From assembly GCA_934281565.1 (NCBI GenBank), contig CAKQXI010000011.1:1-31664 (forward strand): 31,664 nt of DNA, given 5' to 3'. Position numbers and translations under genes: made by a program. The notes under the pieces were generated by a model, which was not told the DNA's origin, did not search any database, and saw only the letters and a program-made list of their open reading frames with translations. Below are positions 7,994 to 14,860 of this stretch, piece after piece. Numbering within the stretch: position 1 is the first letter of the stretch; each line of letters starts with the position of its first letter. The DNA is from an uncultured Prevotella sp. (lineage in GTDB: Bacteria; Bacteroidota; Bacteroidia; Bacteroidales; Bacteroidaceae).

Positions 7994-9427
7994 TCAGCCT
8001 GAAATTCTTAGCATAAGACTTTTTGCCTTTTCTGCTATCTCGCTCGCATCAAACGAGGCTGTATCTATACGCACCCAACAATCTTCTTCTATGCTTTCTA
8101 TTTTATCTTGACAACCAATACGAATCAACGTTTGCTTTAACATATCAATGCTTCTAACACGATTTCCCAATTGGAATTCAACGGTGTTTGCACCATCTCC
8201 TTTTGGCAAAATATCAAAATAGACATTACCTTCTTCTTCTGTTTGCCATTCACAGGCCAAACATTTCCAATACCAGATAAAAAGGTTCCAGTTGTCCTGC
8301 TTGCCTATTGCATTTTTCCATAGGGCGGTACGATGATGCACCAAGATAATACCTTGCAAGTAGTTGATGCGCTCTATTAAAAGGTTCTGAAGTTGGCTAC
8401 TGCTACTTAATGTCTCGAAAAGTTTCCCTTCTGGGATGTCGAAATAAGGTTCAGGAAGAAAGTCCCACCAAGCACCACGTGAACGCCTACCGCCTTTTTC
8501 CCATTTTAATGCTTTAGAGAAGTCCACATCATTTTCATATTCAGCCTGTATATAATAATGGTTGTCGTAGAAGCCCATACTTATCTTGCTTGGGTTATCA
8601 TTGTCGGTATGCCTAATTGTTAATTCATTCTCATTTTCGCTTCCGAGACCTTCTACAATCCAGCCTTGCTCTTTCCATAAAATCACAGCTTTGTCCCAAA
8701 CGGAAATGTCTGACTCTACGGTGTCACTTGCCTCTACTTTGTTGTCAACTTGGGCTTTATATTCTGCGTTCTGCAAGGATGATATGACCATTTCTGCCTG
8801 GCTCGAAGCAACGTTCAAATCTACAGATATTTTCTGTGGTTGAGGTTTCTTGTCTTTACCACTGAGAGCCGTACTGAAAGCATTACTGAAATTTTCTATT
8901 GTTGTCTCTTTCATACTATCGTCAAATGATTCTTCTTGTCCATATAGGTCTTTGCGGAAAGCCTCCACTACTGAGAATAAGCCCTTTAACAAGTCCGTTT
9001 CTCCTACACTCCCATCCCTGTCCGAGGGACAAGTACTCTTTACAACACGACGCACAGCTTCGCTTACTGTGATTATATTTTTCGGATTACAATGCATGGC
9101 TATGAGGGATGTCTGAAACTGCAGTTCCATTTTCTCACTGTTCGTCAGTTCTCCATCCTTGACAGCTTGGTAAAGGGTGTTGAGGAAATTCTGATATATT
9201 CTCAATTTCTCTTCGAAAACCTTAGACCCTTTCTTCAATATCCCTTCTTTTTGGGTTTGCCCTTGAAGCAAAACCTGTGTGATTGTAGCTGTGATTACAA
9301 CACCAAGGATGGCTGCCATGATTCTACTTGGCAGTTCCATATCAGTAAACACGTTGAAGAATACTGCGATCAGACAAATCGAACATGCTGCGATGATTGT
9401 ATACGTGTAATATTTCTTGTTTTCCAT
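7994..9427 (-). CDS. Two-TM membrane-anchored protein of unknown function
   Basis: I do not recognise this family. The frame is open from 9460, but MENKKYYTYT at 9427 is the better start because it leads directly into the membrane part; the extra 11 residues look like leader sequence. From that start, residues 7-27 and 33-53 are two close hydrophobic helices, and the remaining roughly 420 residues are soluble and presumably cytoplasmic. A charged helical region (residues 60-200, EEKLRIYQNFLNTLYQAV) precedes a mixed part rich in Trp (WNLFIWYWKCLACEW near residue 370). Gene order ties it to the exonuclease and the DUF262 protein. Two-helix anchors with a large soluble part are common in membrane-acting defence proteins, but nothing here proves a toxic or sensor role. 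Confidence 0.72.
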   Translation of the reverse strand: MENKKYYTYTIIAACSICLIAVFFNVFTDMELPSRIMAAILGVVITATITQVLLQGQTQKEGILKKGSKVFEEKLRIYQNFLNTLYQAVKDGELTNSEKMELQFQTSLIAMHCNPKNIITVSEAVRRVVKSTCPSDRDGSVGETDLLKGLFSVVEAFRKDLYGQEESFDDSMKETTIENFSNAFSTALSGKDKKPQPQKISVDLNVASSQAEMVISSLQNAEYKAQVDNKVEASDTVESDISVWDKAVILWKEQGWIVEGLGSENENELTIRHTDNDNPSKISMGFYDNHYYIQAEYENDVDFSKALKWEKGGRRSRGAWWDFLPEPYFDIPEGKLFETLSSSSQLQNLLIERINYLQGIILVHHRTALWKNAIGKQDNWNLFIWYWKCLACEWQTEEEGNVYFDILPKGDGANTVEFQLGNRVRSIDMLKQTLIRIGCQDKIESIEEDCWVRIDTASFDASEIAEKAKSLMLRISG

Positions 9428-9496
9428 TTGTATATAATTTAAAAAGGTTGCCCATATCACTGCATACGTGCAACCTCATATTCATATTTAAACGAG

Positions 9497-9802
9497 TTAT
9501 CTTGCTGGACGAGTTCCCAGTTTTCTTCCAAAACAATCGTAGGTATCAAGCCAAGTTCCTTTTCTAACAATAAATTGATCTCCTGTGATAGAAACGAACG
9601 AACCTATATAGCTGGGCATAATTTTTATACGTGTGCCCTGTTCATCGTAGGTTTCATACCAAGAACCTTTAGCGATGATGAAAAAACGGTCACTCCATCC
9701 AAGGAGTTCTCCCACATAGTCAGGGATTGTTTTAGACTTGTTACCATAACTGTCATAGATGTTATACCATGAGCCTTTGTGTTCAATACTTGAAATTGCC
9801 AT
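9497..9802 (-). CDS. Small protein of three 36-residue KGSWY repeats
   Basis: This 101-residue protein is nearly all repeat. Units begin at residues 9, 45 and 81, exactly 36 apart: KGSWYNIYDSYGN, KGSWYETYDEQGT and KGTWLDTYDCFGR. The third unit is cut after 21 residues. Within a unit the pattern is KG-[ST]-W-x-x-x-YD-x-x-G, then P-x-Y-[IV]-G, then a hydrophobic strand. Such short repeats suggest stacked beta-hairpins, perhaps a propeller-like or solenoid binding surface. No signal peptide or catalytic motif is visible. It is the first gene of the minus-strand operon, about 70 bases before the two-TM gene, and follows the structured non-coding element at 9880-10197. Function unknown. Confidence 0.68.
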   Translation of the reverse strand: MAISSIEHKGSWYNIYDSYGNKSKTIPDYVGELLGWSDRFFIIAKGSWYETYDEQGTRIKIMPSYIGSFVSITGDQFIVRKGTWLDTYDCFGRKLGTRPAR

Positions 9803-9867
9803 ATACTTAAAATATTTATGGTCACTTGACTCCCTAATTGACCTGATTATTAGATTGTTTTATATAT

Positions 9868-10197
9868 ATATAAATAAGAACGTGGAGCCTGTCCTGTCAC
9901 TCGTTTCACTTGTTAAGGCCTTCGCATTGCCCGGATTGTCGAAACGAGCAACGCCGAAAGCCCCACGTATGATGTAAGTATATAGTCCACCCGCCATCAA
10001 CAACGAGCACAATAAAACACTCGAAGCCAATGATGGCTGCATACAAAACATCCCATGAGGCGTTCCCGTTGCTTTGTTTTTGACAATCCATAGAGTTTGC
10101 GAAGTTCTAACAAGTCAAAACCAAAGCGTACAGTTACGCCTTATATGTATATATGTCCACCCAACCTCTGCCCATTGAGGCTTTCGGTATGGGATAG
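9868..10197 (-). ncRNA. Candidate structured RNA with pseudoknot-like 3' part
   Basis: No convincing gene fills this stretch, yet it is GC-richer than its surroundings and highly foldable. On the minus strand a TACCTTTG box (10211-10204) lies just before it, putting a start near 10197. At the far end three pairings can be read. P1 is ACGTGG 9880-9885 with 9963-9968. P2 is GGCCTTCGCATTGC 9917-9930 with 9948-9962, having one bulge and G-U pairs on the RNA strand. P3 is CTCGTTTC 9900-9907 with GAAACGAG 9941-9948. P3 crosses P2, giving an H-type pseudoknot closed by P1. GGGTGGAC followed by an AT-rich run occurs twice (near 9985-9993 and 10153-10162 on the minus strand). Open frames of about 60 codons exist in two frames and one may be a TM peptide, so coding is not excluded. 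It could be a stand-alone RNA or the leader of the downstream operon. Confidence 0.5.
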
Positions 10198-10203
10198 ACA
10201 TAG

Positions 10204-10211
10204 CAAAGGTA
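10204..10211 (-). promoter_or_regulatory. Promoter -7 box before the structured element
   Basis: TACCTTTG on the minus strand (10211-10204) fits TAnnTTTG. No clean TTTG is found at the expected -33 distance, only a TTTC-like match, so this is a partial promoter call. Confidence 0.45.
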
Positions 10212-10296
10212 ATATTTTTATTCCGAAATATATCTTTTTTTGTTGATAAAGTGATGAATAACTCCCAATTTTAACACTTTTAGGTACAAAAACGAC

Positions 10297-10332
10297 AAAA
10301 AATCACTTCTTTGAAAATCATCAGTGATTTTT
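10297..10332 (-). terminator. Terminator-like hairpin after the RhuM remnant
   Basis: AAAAATCAC (10298-10306) pairs with GTGATTTTT (10324-10332), nine base pairs and a 17-nt loop. On the minus strand the stem ends in a T tract, as expected for a terminator of the gene remnant at 10487-11373. Confidence 0.6.
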
Positions 10333-10347
10333 CATGCTTAAAGAAAA
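10330..10347 (+). repeat. 18-bp direct repeat, copy 1
   Basis: TTTCATGCTTAAAGAAAA is identical to 11652-11669. The two copies bracket the DinD/RhuM remnant. Confidence 0.6.
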
Positions 10348-10350
10348 TTA

Positions 10351-10367
10351 GTCCTCCTATATTTTAA
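10351..10367 (+). repeat. 17-bp direct repeat, copy 2
   Basis: GTCCTCCTATATTTTAA is identical to 5759-5775. The two copies bracket the DUF262 operon and the structured element. The stretch 10376-10486 around it holds no convincing gene; a 37-codon frame on the minus strand ends here. Confidence 0.65.
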
Positions 10368-10486
10368 ATTTTCTTTATTGGTTAGCTCATAAAAGTCTTG
10401 GCTCACAACCTTCCTCAAAGATTTCACCATTGGCAAAAGCTCCTTGTTCATGGGTATCTCACAGCATGAGTTCTTAGTTTTGACAA

Positions 10487-11373
10487 TTATGACTTTTTCG
10501 GATTGAGGTTAAAAGGAAGCAATGGAGTTTCATCGTCACCACTGTTGAAGCGATCAAAATCAGAGATATACGAACGGTCTTGTATGAGTTTATATTTTTC
10601 ATATTCACCGTATGCTTTGGCCTTTGCTTCCTCTTGTGATACTGTTCCAGCAGAAGCATTTGCCTCATAGTCCATTGTCGTAAGAAACAGCGTAAGCCGT
10701 TTTCGCCAATCCTCCATCGTAGTTATAATATGACGCTGAGCACGAGTTTCCGCAAATCTACATTACGCTCACCCTCTGTTTGAACTATCCCAATTTTTCG
10801 GATAGTTGACTCTTTCTGCAATTCTCCAGTCTCATATATCTGCCCCAAATGGTAGCTGATAGTTCTGACATCCACGCCAAATAGCTCTGCCATACGCTTC
10901 TGTGACATCCAAAAAGTATCGCTATTGAAAATGACTTCAATCTTCGTCTCGCCTTGCGCTGTCTTATACAATAAAATGTTGGAACTCAATGCATTTTGCA
11001 TTAGTTCTGTAGTAGGGACAGTTTTACTAAAGTATTCCCTTGCTTCTTTTACCAACACTTTTCTGCTGTCTGCATTCTCAGCAATAATCATGCAAGCTAC
11101 ACGGGACAAACGGAATGTTTCTACCTTTCGGAACGAGCCGCTACCGAGTTTGACCATATCAACCGCTTGGTTGAAATGGTCGTCTATTTTCATGCCTTTG
11201 GTATTGGCAGCCTCTATCGCCTTATCTATTACACGAAGAAATTTCCAATAGGCAGAGTAGCCCATAGCATTACAAAGGTCACGCGAACTCCAATACTCAT
11301 TGTTGTTCTCGTCTGTCTTACGGATAGCGTCAAACGTTGGACACATCTCTGGTATATCGTTATTTTCTGCCAT
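10487..11373 (-). pseudogene. DinD/BRO-RhuM fusion, internally deleted
   Basis: Two frames are parts of one gene. The first (11373-10723, 216 residues) starts with a DinD/BRO-type domain (EYWSSRDLCNAMGY, then VIDKAIEAA, DDHF), then runs into the RhuM N-terminus (ILLYKTAQGETKIEVIFNSD, FWMSQKRMAELFGVDVRTIS, then GELQKES). RhuM proteins normally continue with a YNLD...GYRVNS block. Here the sequence after GERNVDLRK goes out of register and stops. Six bases later the second frame begins with MEDWRKRLTLFLTTMD and runs through GTVSQEEAKAKAYGEYEKYK, which is the RhuM C-terminus. The middle of the RhuM domain, probably well over 100 residues, is missing. RhuM/BRO proteins are common on phages and mobile elements. 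A shortened protein could still be made from the first frame. Confidence 0.75.
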
Positions 11374-11470
11374 AAAAACTTAATCGCTAATCACTAACTC
11401 AATCTTAACTTAGGCTTCAAGTGAAAGGCTCTCATGTCCTTTTTAGAACCTTGGATTGCCATTTTGACCA

Positions 11471-11478
11471 CAAAGATA
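11471..11478 (-). promoter_or_regulatory. Promoter -7 box for the DinD/RhuM remnant
   Basis: TATCTTTG on the minus strand (11478-11471) fits TAnnTTTG and lies about 100 bases before the ATG at 11373. The -33 region has only GTTGTG, so the match is partial. Confidence 0.4.
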
Positions 11479-11651
11479 ATTGTTTTTATCGAGAAAACAC
11501 AACTGCGAGATTATTTTCTTCTTTTTATATACCAAAATTGTTTGGTATTTGTGCATTTATGACTTTTGTTCTTCAATAATCAATTACAAACTTTTTGTTT
11601 CATCCTATTAATACCCACTCTTGTTTCTGGTTAATAAGATACATTTGAAGA

Positions 11652-11669
11652 TTTCATGCTTAAAGAAAA
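11652..11669 (+). repeat. 18-bp direct repeat, copy 2
   Basis: TTTCATGCTTAAAGAAAA repeats 10330-10347. It lies 19 bases before copy 2 of the 32-bp repeat. The rest of the 11374-11688 gap is AT-rich and shows no gene. Confidence 0.6.
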
Positions 11670-11688
11670 CAACCTGTGCATATAAATC

Positions 11689-11720
11689 AAAAAACAGTAA
11701 ATAATATTGTTCTATCTGTA
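11689..11720 (+). repeat. 32-bp repeat, copy 2 (right flank of the accessory segment)
   Basis: This is a perfect copy of 5660-5691. It lies 30-60 bases upstream of the -7 box of the cupin gene, a place where an activator could bind. The similarity to copy 1 continues weakly beyond the 32 bases (both have an A-rich link and then TTATC). Confidence 0.8.
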
Positions 11721-11752
11721 AAATAGTTATCCGATAGTAAGAAAAAACTTCG

Positions 11753-11760
11753 TAATTTTG
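11753..11760 (+). promoter_or_regulatory. Promoter -7 box of the CMD/cupin gene
   Basis: TAATTTTG fits TAnnTTTG and lies 48 bases before the ATG at 11808. No TTTG is present at the -33 position, which together with the repeat just upstream suggests activator-dependent transcription. Confidence 0.5.
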
Positions 11761-11807
11761 CAACATAATATAAAAAGAAAAGAATGATATATAAAAAGGA
11801 AAGAACA

Positions 11808-12938
11808 ATGAACAACAAACTGAAAATGGCTGCCCTGTCGGCGATGATGCTGATGGGTGGCTCGACAATTAAAGCGCAAGATAATATGAATAATGTATTA
11901 AGCGAGAAGCAGCAGAACCTGATAGCTGTAGCTGCTTTCGAGGCTAAAGGTGACCTTGAGGGTCTGAAGACGGCTATCAATGTTGCGTTGGGTGAGGACG
12001 GCAAGAAAGGTTCACTTACAGTCAACCAAGTTAAGGAAGCTCTTTCACAACTTTATGCCTACACGGGGTTCCCTCGTAGCTTGAATGGGCTGGGAACACT
12101 CCTGCAGGTGCTTGTCGACCGTAAATCCAAGGGCATCAATGATGAGGAAGGTAAGGATGCGAGTCCTTTGGCTCAAGATTATGATGCCTTGAAACAAGGT
12201 ACGGAGGTACAGACAAAACTCTGTGGTGGAAAGCCATACAACTATACTTTCGCCCCAGCTACGGATTTCTATCTGAAAGCCCATCTCTTTGGTGACATCT
12301 TCGCTCGTGATGTCTTGACCCATGAGGAACGAGAGATCGTGACAGTGAGTGCATTGTCTGCTATCAAGGGTGTAGAGCCTCAGTTGAAAGCGCACGTCAG
12401 CGGTGCTCGTAACATGGGAGTGAAAGATGATGAACTTCATGCAATCCCAGCAGTCTTGGCAGAGAAAGTAGGTGATGTTGAGGCTTATCGTGCAGCCAAA
12501 GCGGTGGCAGAAGTCTTTGGTGAGACTTTCGAGCAAGGCAAGCCTATCGAGAACATGGTATTCCCTAAGGGTGAGCTGAACACTGCTTACGCCAAGTACT
12601 TTATTGGCAATAGTTATCTTGCTCCATTGAACAAGGATGGCATCCCTATGAGCAATGTCACTTTTGAGCCACGCTGTCGCAACAACTGGCACATCCATCA
12701 CAAAGGCGGACAAATCCTTATCTGCGTAAGTGGTGAGGGATGGTACCAAGAGTGGGGCAAGCCAGCTCGCAAGCTCCATGCGGGCGATGTTGTCAATATC
12801 CCTGCCGAGGTGAAGCACTGGCATGGTGCCGCTGCCGATTCTTGGTTCCAGCATATTGCCATGGCAGTACCTGCCGATGGTGCCACGAATGAGTGGTTGG
12901 AGCCTGTGACGGATGAAGAATATAACAAATTAAAGTGA
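11808..12938 (+). CDS. Secreted carboxymuconolactone decarboxylase-like / cupin protein
   Basis: The frame opens at 11784, but ATG 11808 gives a normal signal peptide (KMAALSAMMLMGGSTIKAQ) and is preferred. The 376-residue product has two parts. Residues about 25-235 are two CMD/AhpD-like helical repeats (NLIAVAAFEAKGD, ALSQLYAYTGFPRSLN, and later REIVTVSALSAIKGVEPQLK). Residues about 275-350 are a cupin domain: NNWHIHHKGGQILICVSGEG, then LHAGDVVNIPAEVKHWHGA. The His residues of both cupin motifs are kept, and a Gln replaces the common Glu. Related genes occur widely in Bacteroidales; their substrate is not known. The CMD part lacks an obvious C-x-x-C, so peroxidase activity is unlikely. It is a single-gene unit with its own promoter and a strong terminator. 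Confidence 0.88.
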   Translation: MNNKLKMAALSAMMLMGGSTIKAQDNMNNVLSEKQQNLIAVAAFEAKGDLEGLKTAINVALGEDGKKGSLTVNQVKEALSQLYAYTGFPRSLNGLGTLLQVLVDRKSKGINDEEGKDASPLAQDYDALKQGTEVQTKLCGGKPYNYTFAPATDFYLKAHLFGDIFARDVLTHEEREIVTVSALSAIKGVEPQLKAHVSGARNMGVKDDELHAIPAVLAEKVGDVEAYRAAKAVAEVFGETFEQGKPIENMVFPKGELNTAYAKYFIGNSYLAPLNKDGIPMSNVTFEPRCRNNWHIHHKGGQILICVSGEGWYQEWGKPARKLHAGDVVNIPAEVKHWHGAAADSWFQHIAMAVPADGATNEWLEPVTDEEYNKLK

Positions 12939-13010
12939 TTTACAAGATAAACTTTTCTTACAAAGAATGTATATTCTTGCGGTATATTTATACACACAGA
13001 ATATAGAAAT

Positions 13011-13062
13011 TAAGGATTTTGAACACATTTTAAGAGAAAAATGTTCAAAATCCTTATTTTTT
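13011..13062 (+). terminator. Terminator of the CMD/cupin gene
   Basis: TAAGGATTTTGAACA (13011-13025) and its exact complement (13042-13056) form a 15-bp perfect stem with a 16-nt loop, followed by a run of six T. It begins 73 bases after the stop codon. Confidence 0.85.
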
Positions 13063-13083
13063 GCCTATCATATCCCTATACTT

Positions 13084-13133
13084 GCTCCGTACCAAGTCCG
13101 TACCATCTCCGTATCAACTCCGTACTAAGTCCG
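13084..13133. repeat. Tandem CTCCGTAC-type repeat
   Basis: Five imperfect units of 10-12 bases follow the terminator: CTCCGTACCAAG, TCCGTACCAT, CTCCGTATCAA, CTCCGTACTAAG and TCCG. The unit TCCGTAYYA is kept. It lies between two convergent genes and has no coding frame of interest. Its role is unknown. Confidence 0.65.
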
Positions 13134-13166
13134 ATAATTGTTAAAAATGTTAATGAATATTAGTCT

Positions 13167-13197
13167 TACAGATAGAACAATATTATTTACAGTTTTT
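13167..13197 (-). repeat. 32-bp repeat, copy 3 (inverted)
   Basis: This is the reverse complement of the repeat at 5660 and 11689 with one internal mismatch (TTTACAG for TTTACTG); the final A of the T tract also differs. With copy 2 it forms a pair of inverted repeats around the cupin gene. It lies between the ends of two convergent genes, where an ordinary promoter operator would not be expected. Confidence 0.75.
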
Positions 13198-13240
13198 AGA
13201 ATTGACTCCTCACATATTTTTCTCTGACTACACAAACATA

Positions 13241-14599
13241 CTAGAAATAAACATTATTCTCATCTTGTCCCGAAGCATTCACAAACATGATGTCATATAT
13301 CGGCAAATAGAGTACCTTGCCATCAGTTTTCACCTCCCTTGCATTCGACACGACCATACCTAACAAGACATGATAGTCTGGAACAGACAACATCTTGCTC
13401 AAAGCACTATGCACAGTATAGTCTTTACCCGATTTTACCTCAATTGGCAAGATACTTAATGAAGTATAATCATCAATCAAGAAATCTACTTCCCCACGTT
13501 GGCGGTTGTCATAATAAAAGAGATTATGTCCATGAGCTTTCAATTCCTGTGCCACCACACTCTCATATATGGCACCAAGATTGATACTATTCTCATCTCC
13601 AAGTATTGGACGAAGATTGTTGTGATAAAGTTGGGATGTAAGCATACCTACATCATTAAGATATAACTTTAAAAGATTTTTCTGTACAGATTCTTTTAGA
13701 GGATATTTAGGGTTAGAAATCGCATGGACATCAAGGGTTATACCCGACGAAATCAAGTATTCAAATTCCTCGGCATAACGGCTGAACCGATCACCTTCTT
13801 TATTTCTAATATCTTTTGCCACAATTCGCTTTTTCTTATTTTCCATCTGTGACGGAATCATATCATAGATACGACGCACCAACAAGTTTCGTCCATTATC
13901 TTGCTCATACTTTGAAGCATCCTCTTCATACATTAGCCGAATAGCCTCTTGCACTTCTCTCACTTTTACTATGTTATGGGTGCTAAGATAAGTATTAACA
14001 GCATCAGGCATACCCCCCACAAGCAGATACCGACGAAACAAGTCCATCACTCGATTGTGCATCGTTTCACTCAGACTTTCTTTCGACAGGAACTTCTTAC
14101 GCATTATCTCTATAACATTCTTTCCAAAGCCATTGGCTATCAAGAACTCCTCAAAGTCCAATTGATACATCTGCTTTTTGATGATGCTGCCTACTGGTAT
14201 GGAGGTTGTAGAACGCAAAGCTATGCCCAACAAACTTCCACTCGTTATGAAGCGATAACGTCTATCCTGACGAAAAAACTTTAGCATCGTAAGATACTGT
14301 GGATAGTTCTGTATCTCATCCAGGAATATCAACGTATCATCAAAGTTACCTAACCTCTCTCCAGCCTGCATACTCAGATTAAGGTAAAACTCCTCTGTTG
14401 TTCGTATATTCTTAAATATTTGCATACCCTCATCATCCTCCACAAAGTTGATTTCAATGAAGTTTGAAAAGAGACGCTTACCAACCTCTCTTATAATATA
14501 AGACTTACCAATCTGTCTGGCACCTTCAAGCACAAGAATCTTGTCTGTTCCAGACTCCAAATGGTCTATTATATAGCTTTCTATCTTTCTGTACAGCAT
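13241..14599 (-). CDS. AAA+ ATPase with DUF4143 domain
   Basis: This 452-residue protein has the AAA_14/DUF4143 layout. Walker A is EGARQIGKSY near residues 25-34, Walker B is TLIFLDEIQN near 90-100, and the sensor-like segment is RFITSGSLLG. The C-terminal DUF4143 part has LLKLYLNDVGMLTS and ends in GEVDFLIDD...PIEVKSGKDY. This D...EVK pattern resembles a PD-(D/E)xK nuclease core. The family is abundant in Bacteroidales and has no well-defined task. The gene stands alone, has its own promoter, and its control region is unusual (see 14607-14731). It is convergent with the cupin gene. Confidence 0.88.
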   Translation of the reverse strand: MLYRKIESYIIDHLESGTDKILVLEGARQIGKSYIIREVGKRLFSNFIEINFVEDDEGMQIFKNIRTTEEFYLNLSMQAGERLGNFDDTLIFLDEIQNYPQYLTMLKFFRQDRRYRFITSGSLLGIALRSTTSIPVGSIIKKQMYQLDFEEFLIANGFGKNVIEIMRKKFLSKESLSETMHNRVMDLFRRYLLVGGMPDAVNTYLSTHNIVKVREVQEAIRLMYEEDASKYEQDNGRNLLVRRIYDMIPSQMENKKKRIVAKDIRNKEGDRFSRYAEEFEYLISSGITLDVHAISNPKYPLKESVQKNLLKLYLNDVGMLTSQLYHNNLRPILGDENSINLGAIYESVVAQELKAHGHNLFYYDNRQRGEVDFLIDDYTSLSILPIEVKSGKDYTVHSALSKMLSVPDYHVLLGMVVSNAREVKTDGKVLYLPIYDIMFVNASGQDENNVYF

Positions 14600-14606
14600 A
14601 GCAAAT

Positions 14607-14719
14607 TACACTTTTCAATATAAAAACGACCTAAAAAATTACACTTTTCAATAGAAAATCAGTCTTGAAAACTACACTTTTCAATAGAAATTCATGCTGC
14701 AAATATACACTTTTCTATA
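14607..14719 (-). repeat. Four 18-bp direct repeats at 33-bp period in the AAA/DUF4143 leader
   Basis: TACACTTTTCAATA starts at 14607, 14640 and 14673, and TACACTTTTCTATA at 14706, so the spacing is exactly 33 bases each time. The conserved unit is about 18 bases (with a following TAAA or GAAA); the 15-base spacers are unrelated. Read toward the gene, the unit is TTTCTATTGAAAAGTGTA. The outermost copy lies between the -33 and -7 boxes; the other three lie in the leader, the last ending 8 bases from the start codon. This suggests an autoregulatory operator array or an RNA-binding array. Confidence 0.85.
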
Positions 14720-14731
14720 GAGAAAAACAAA
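14700..14731 (-). promoter_or_regulatory. Promoter of the AAA/DUF4143 gene
   Basis: On the minus strand TTTG (14731-14728) is followed by exactly 20 nt and TATATTTG (14707-14700). The start would be near 14693, giving a leader of about 94 nt filled by three of the four repeats. Confidence 0.8.
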
Positions 14732-14821
14732 TAAAGACGGAGGTTTTCAACATTTTTTAGTTATTTCGTTATTTTAAGAAAGTCTACAGAAATGAATACA
14801 AATCAAAAAAAAACAAAAATA

Positions 14822-14854
14822 TTTGGAGAAATAGAGAATATTTTTCTATATTTG
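14822..14854 (+). promoter_or_regulatory. Promoter of the T6SS operon
   Basis: TTTG (14822-14825), 21 nt, then TATATTTG (14847-14854), a full consensus match. The start would be near 14861. No other promoter of this quality is seen before the end of the window, so the whole locus may depend on it. Confidence 0.8.
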
Positions 14855-14860
14855 CAAAAT

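Noticed and set aside
9860..10091. Small TM proteins of 61 and 63 residues on the minus strand
   Set aside because: Two overlapping frames both look open and neither has a clear ribosome site; the region is explained at least as well by nucleic-acid folding. Not listed as genes.
9868..10197. RNase P RNA or tmRNA
   Set aside because: The length is near, but no tag-peptide frame, no tRNA-like CCA end and none of the universal RNase P core motifs are visible.
12045..12854. 269-codon frame on the minus strand inside the cupin gene
   Set aside because: It is antisense to a well-supported CMD/cupin gene and shows no recognisable domain.
5660..13197. Insertion sequence with a transposase
   Set aside because: Repeats are present but no transposase or integrase gene is found between them.
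14607..14719. Mini CRISPR-like array (18-bp repeat, 15-bp spacers)
   Set aside because: Repeat and spacer are too short, the last unit overlaps a promoter, and no cas genes are present. The direct repeats fit an operator array better.
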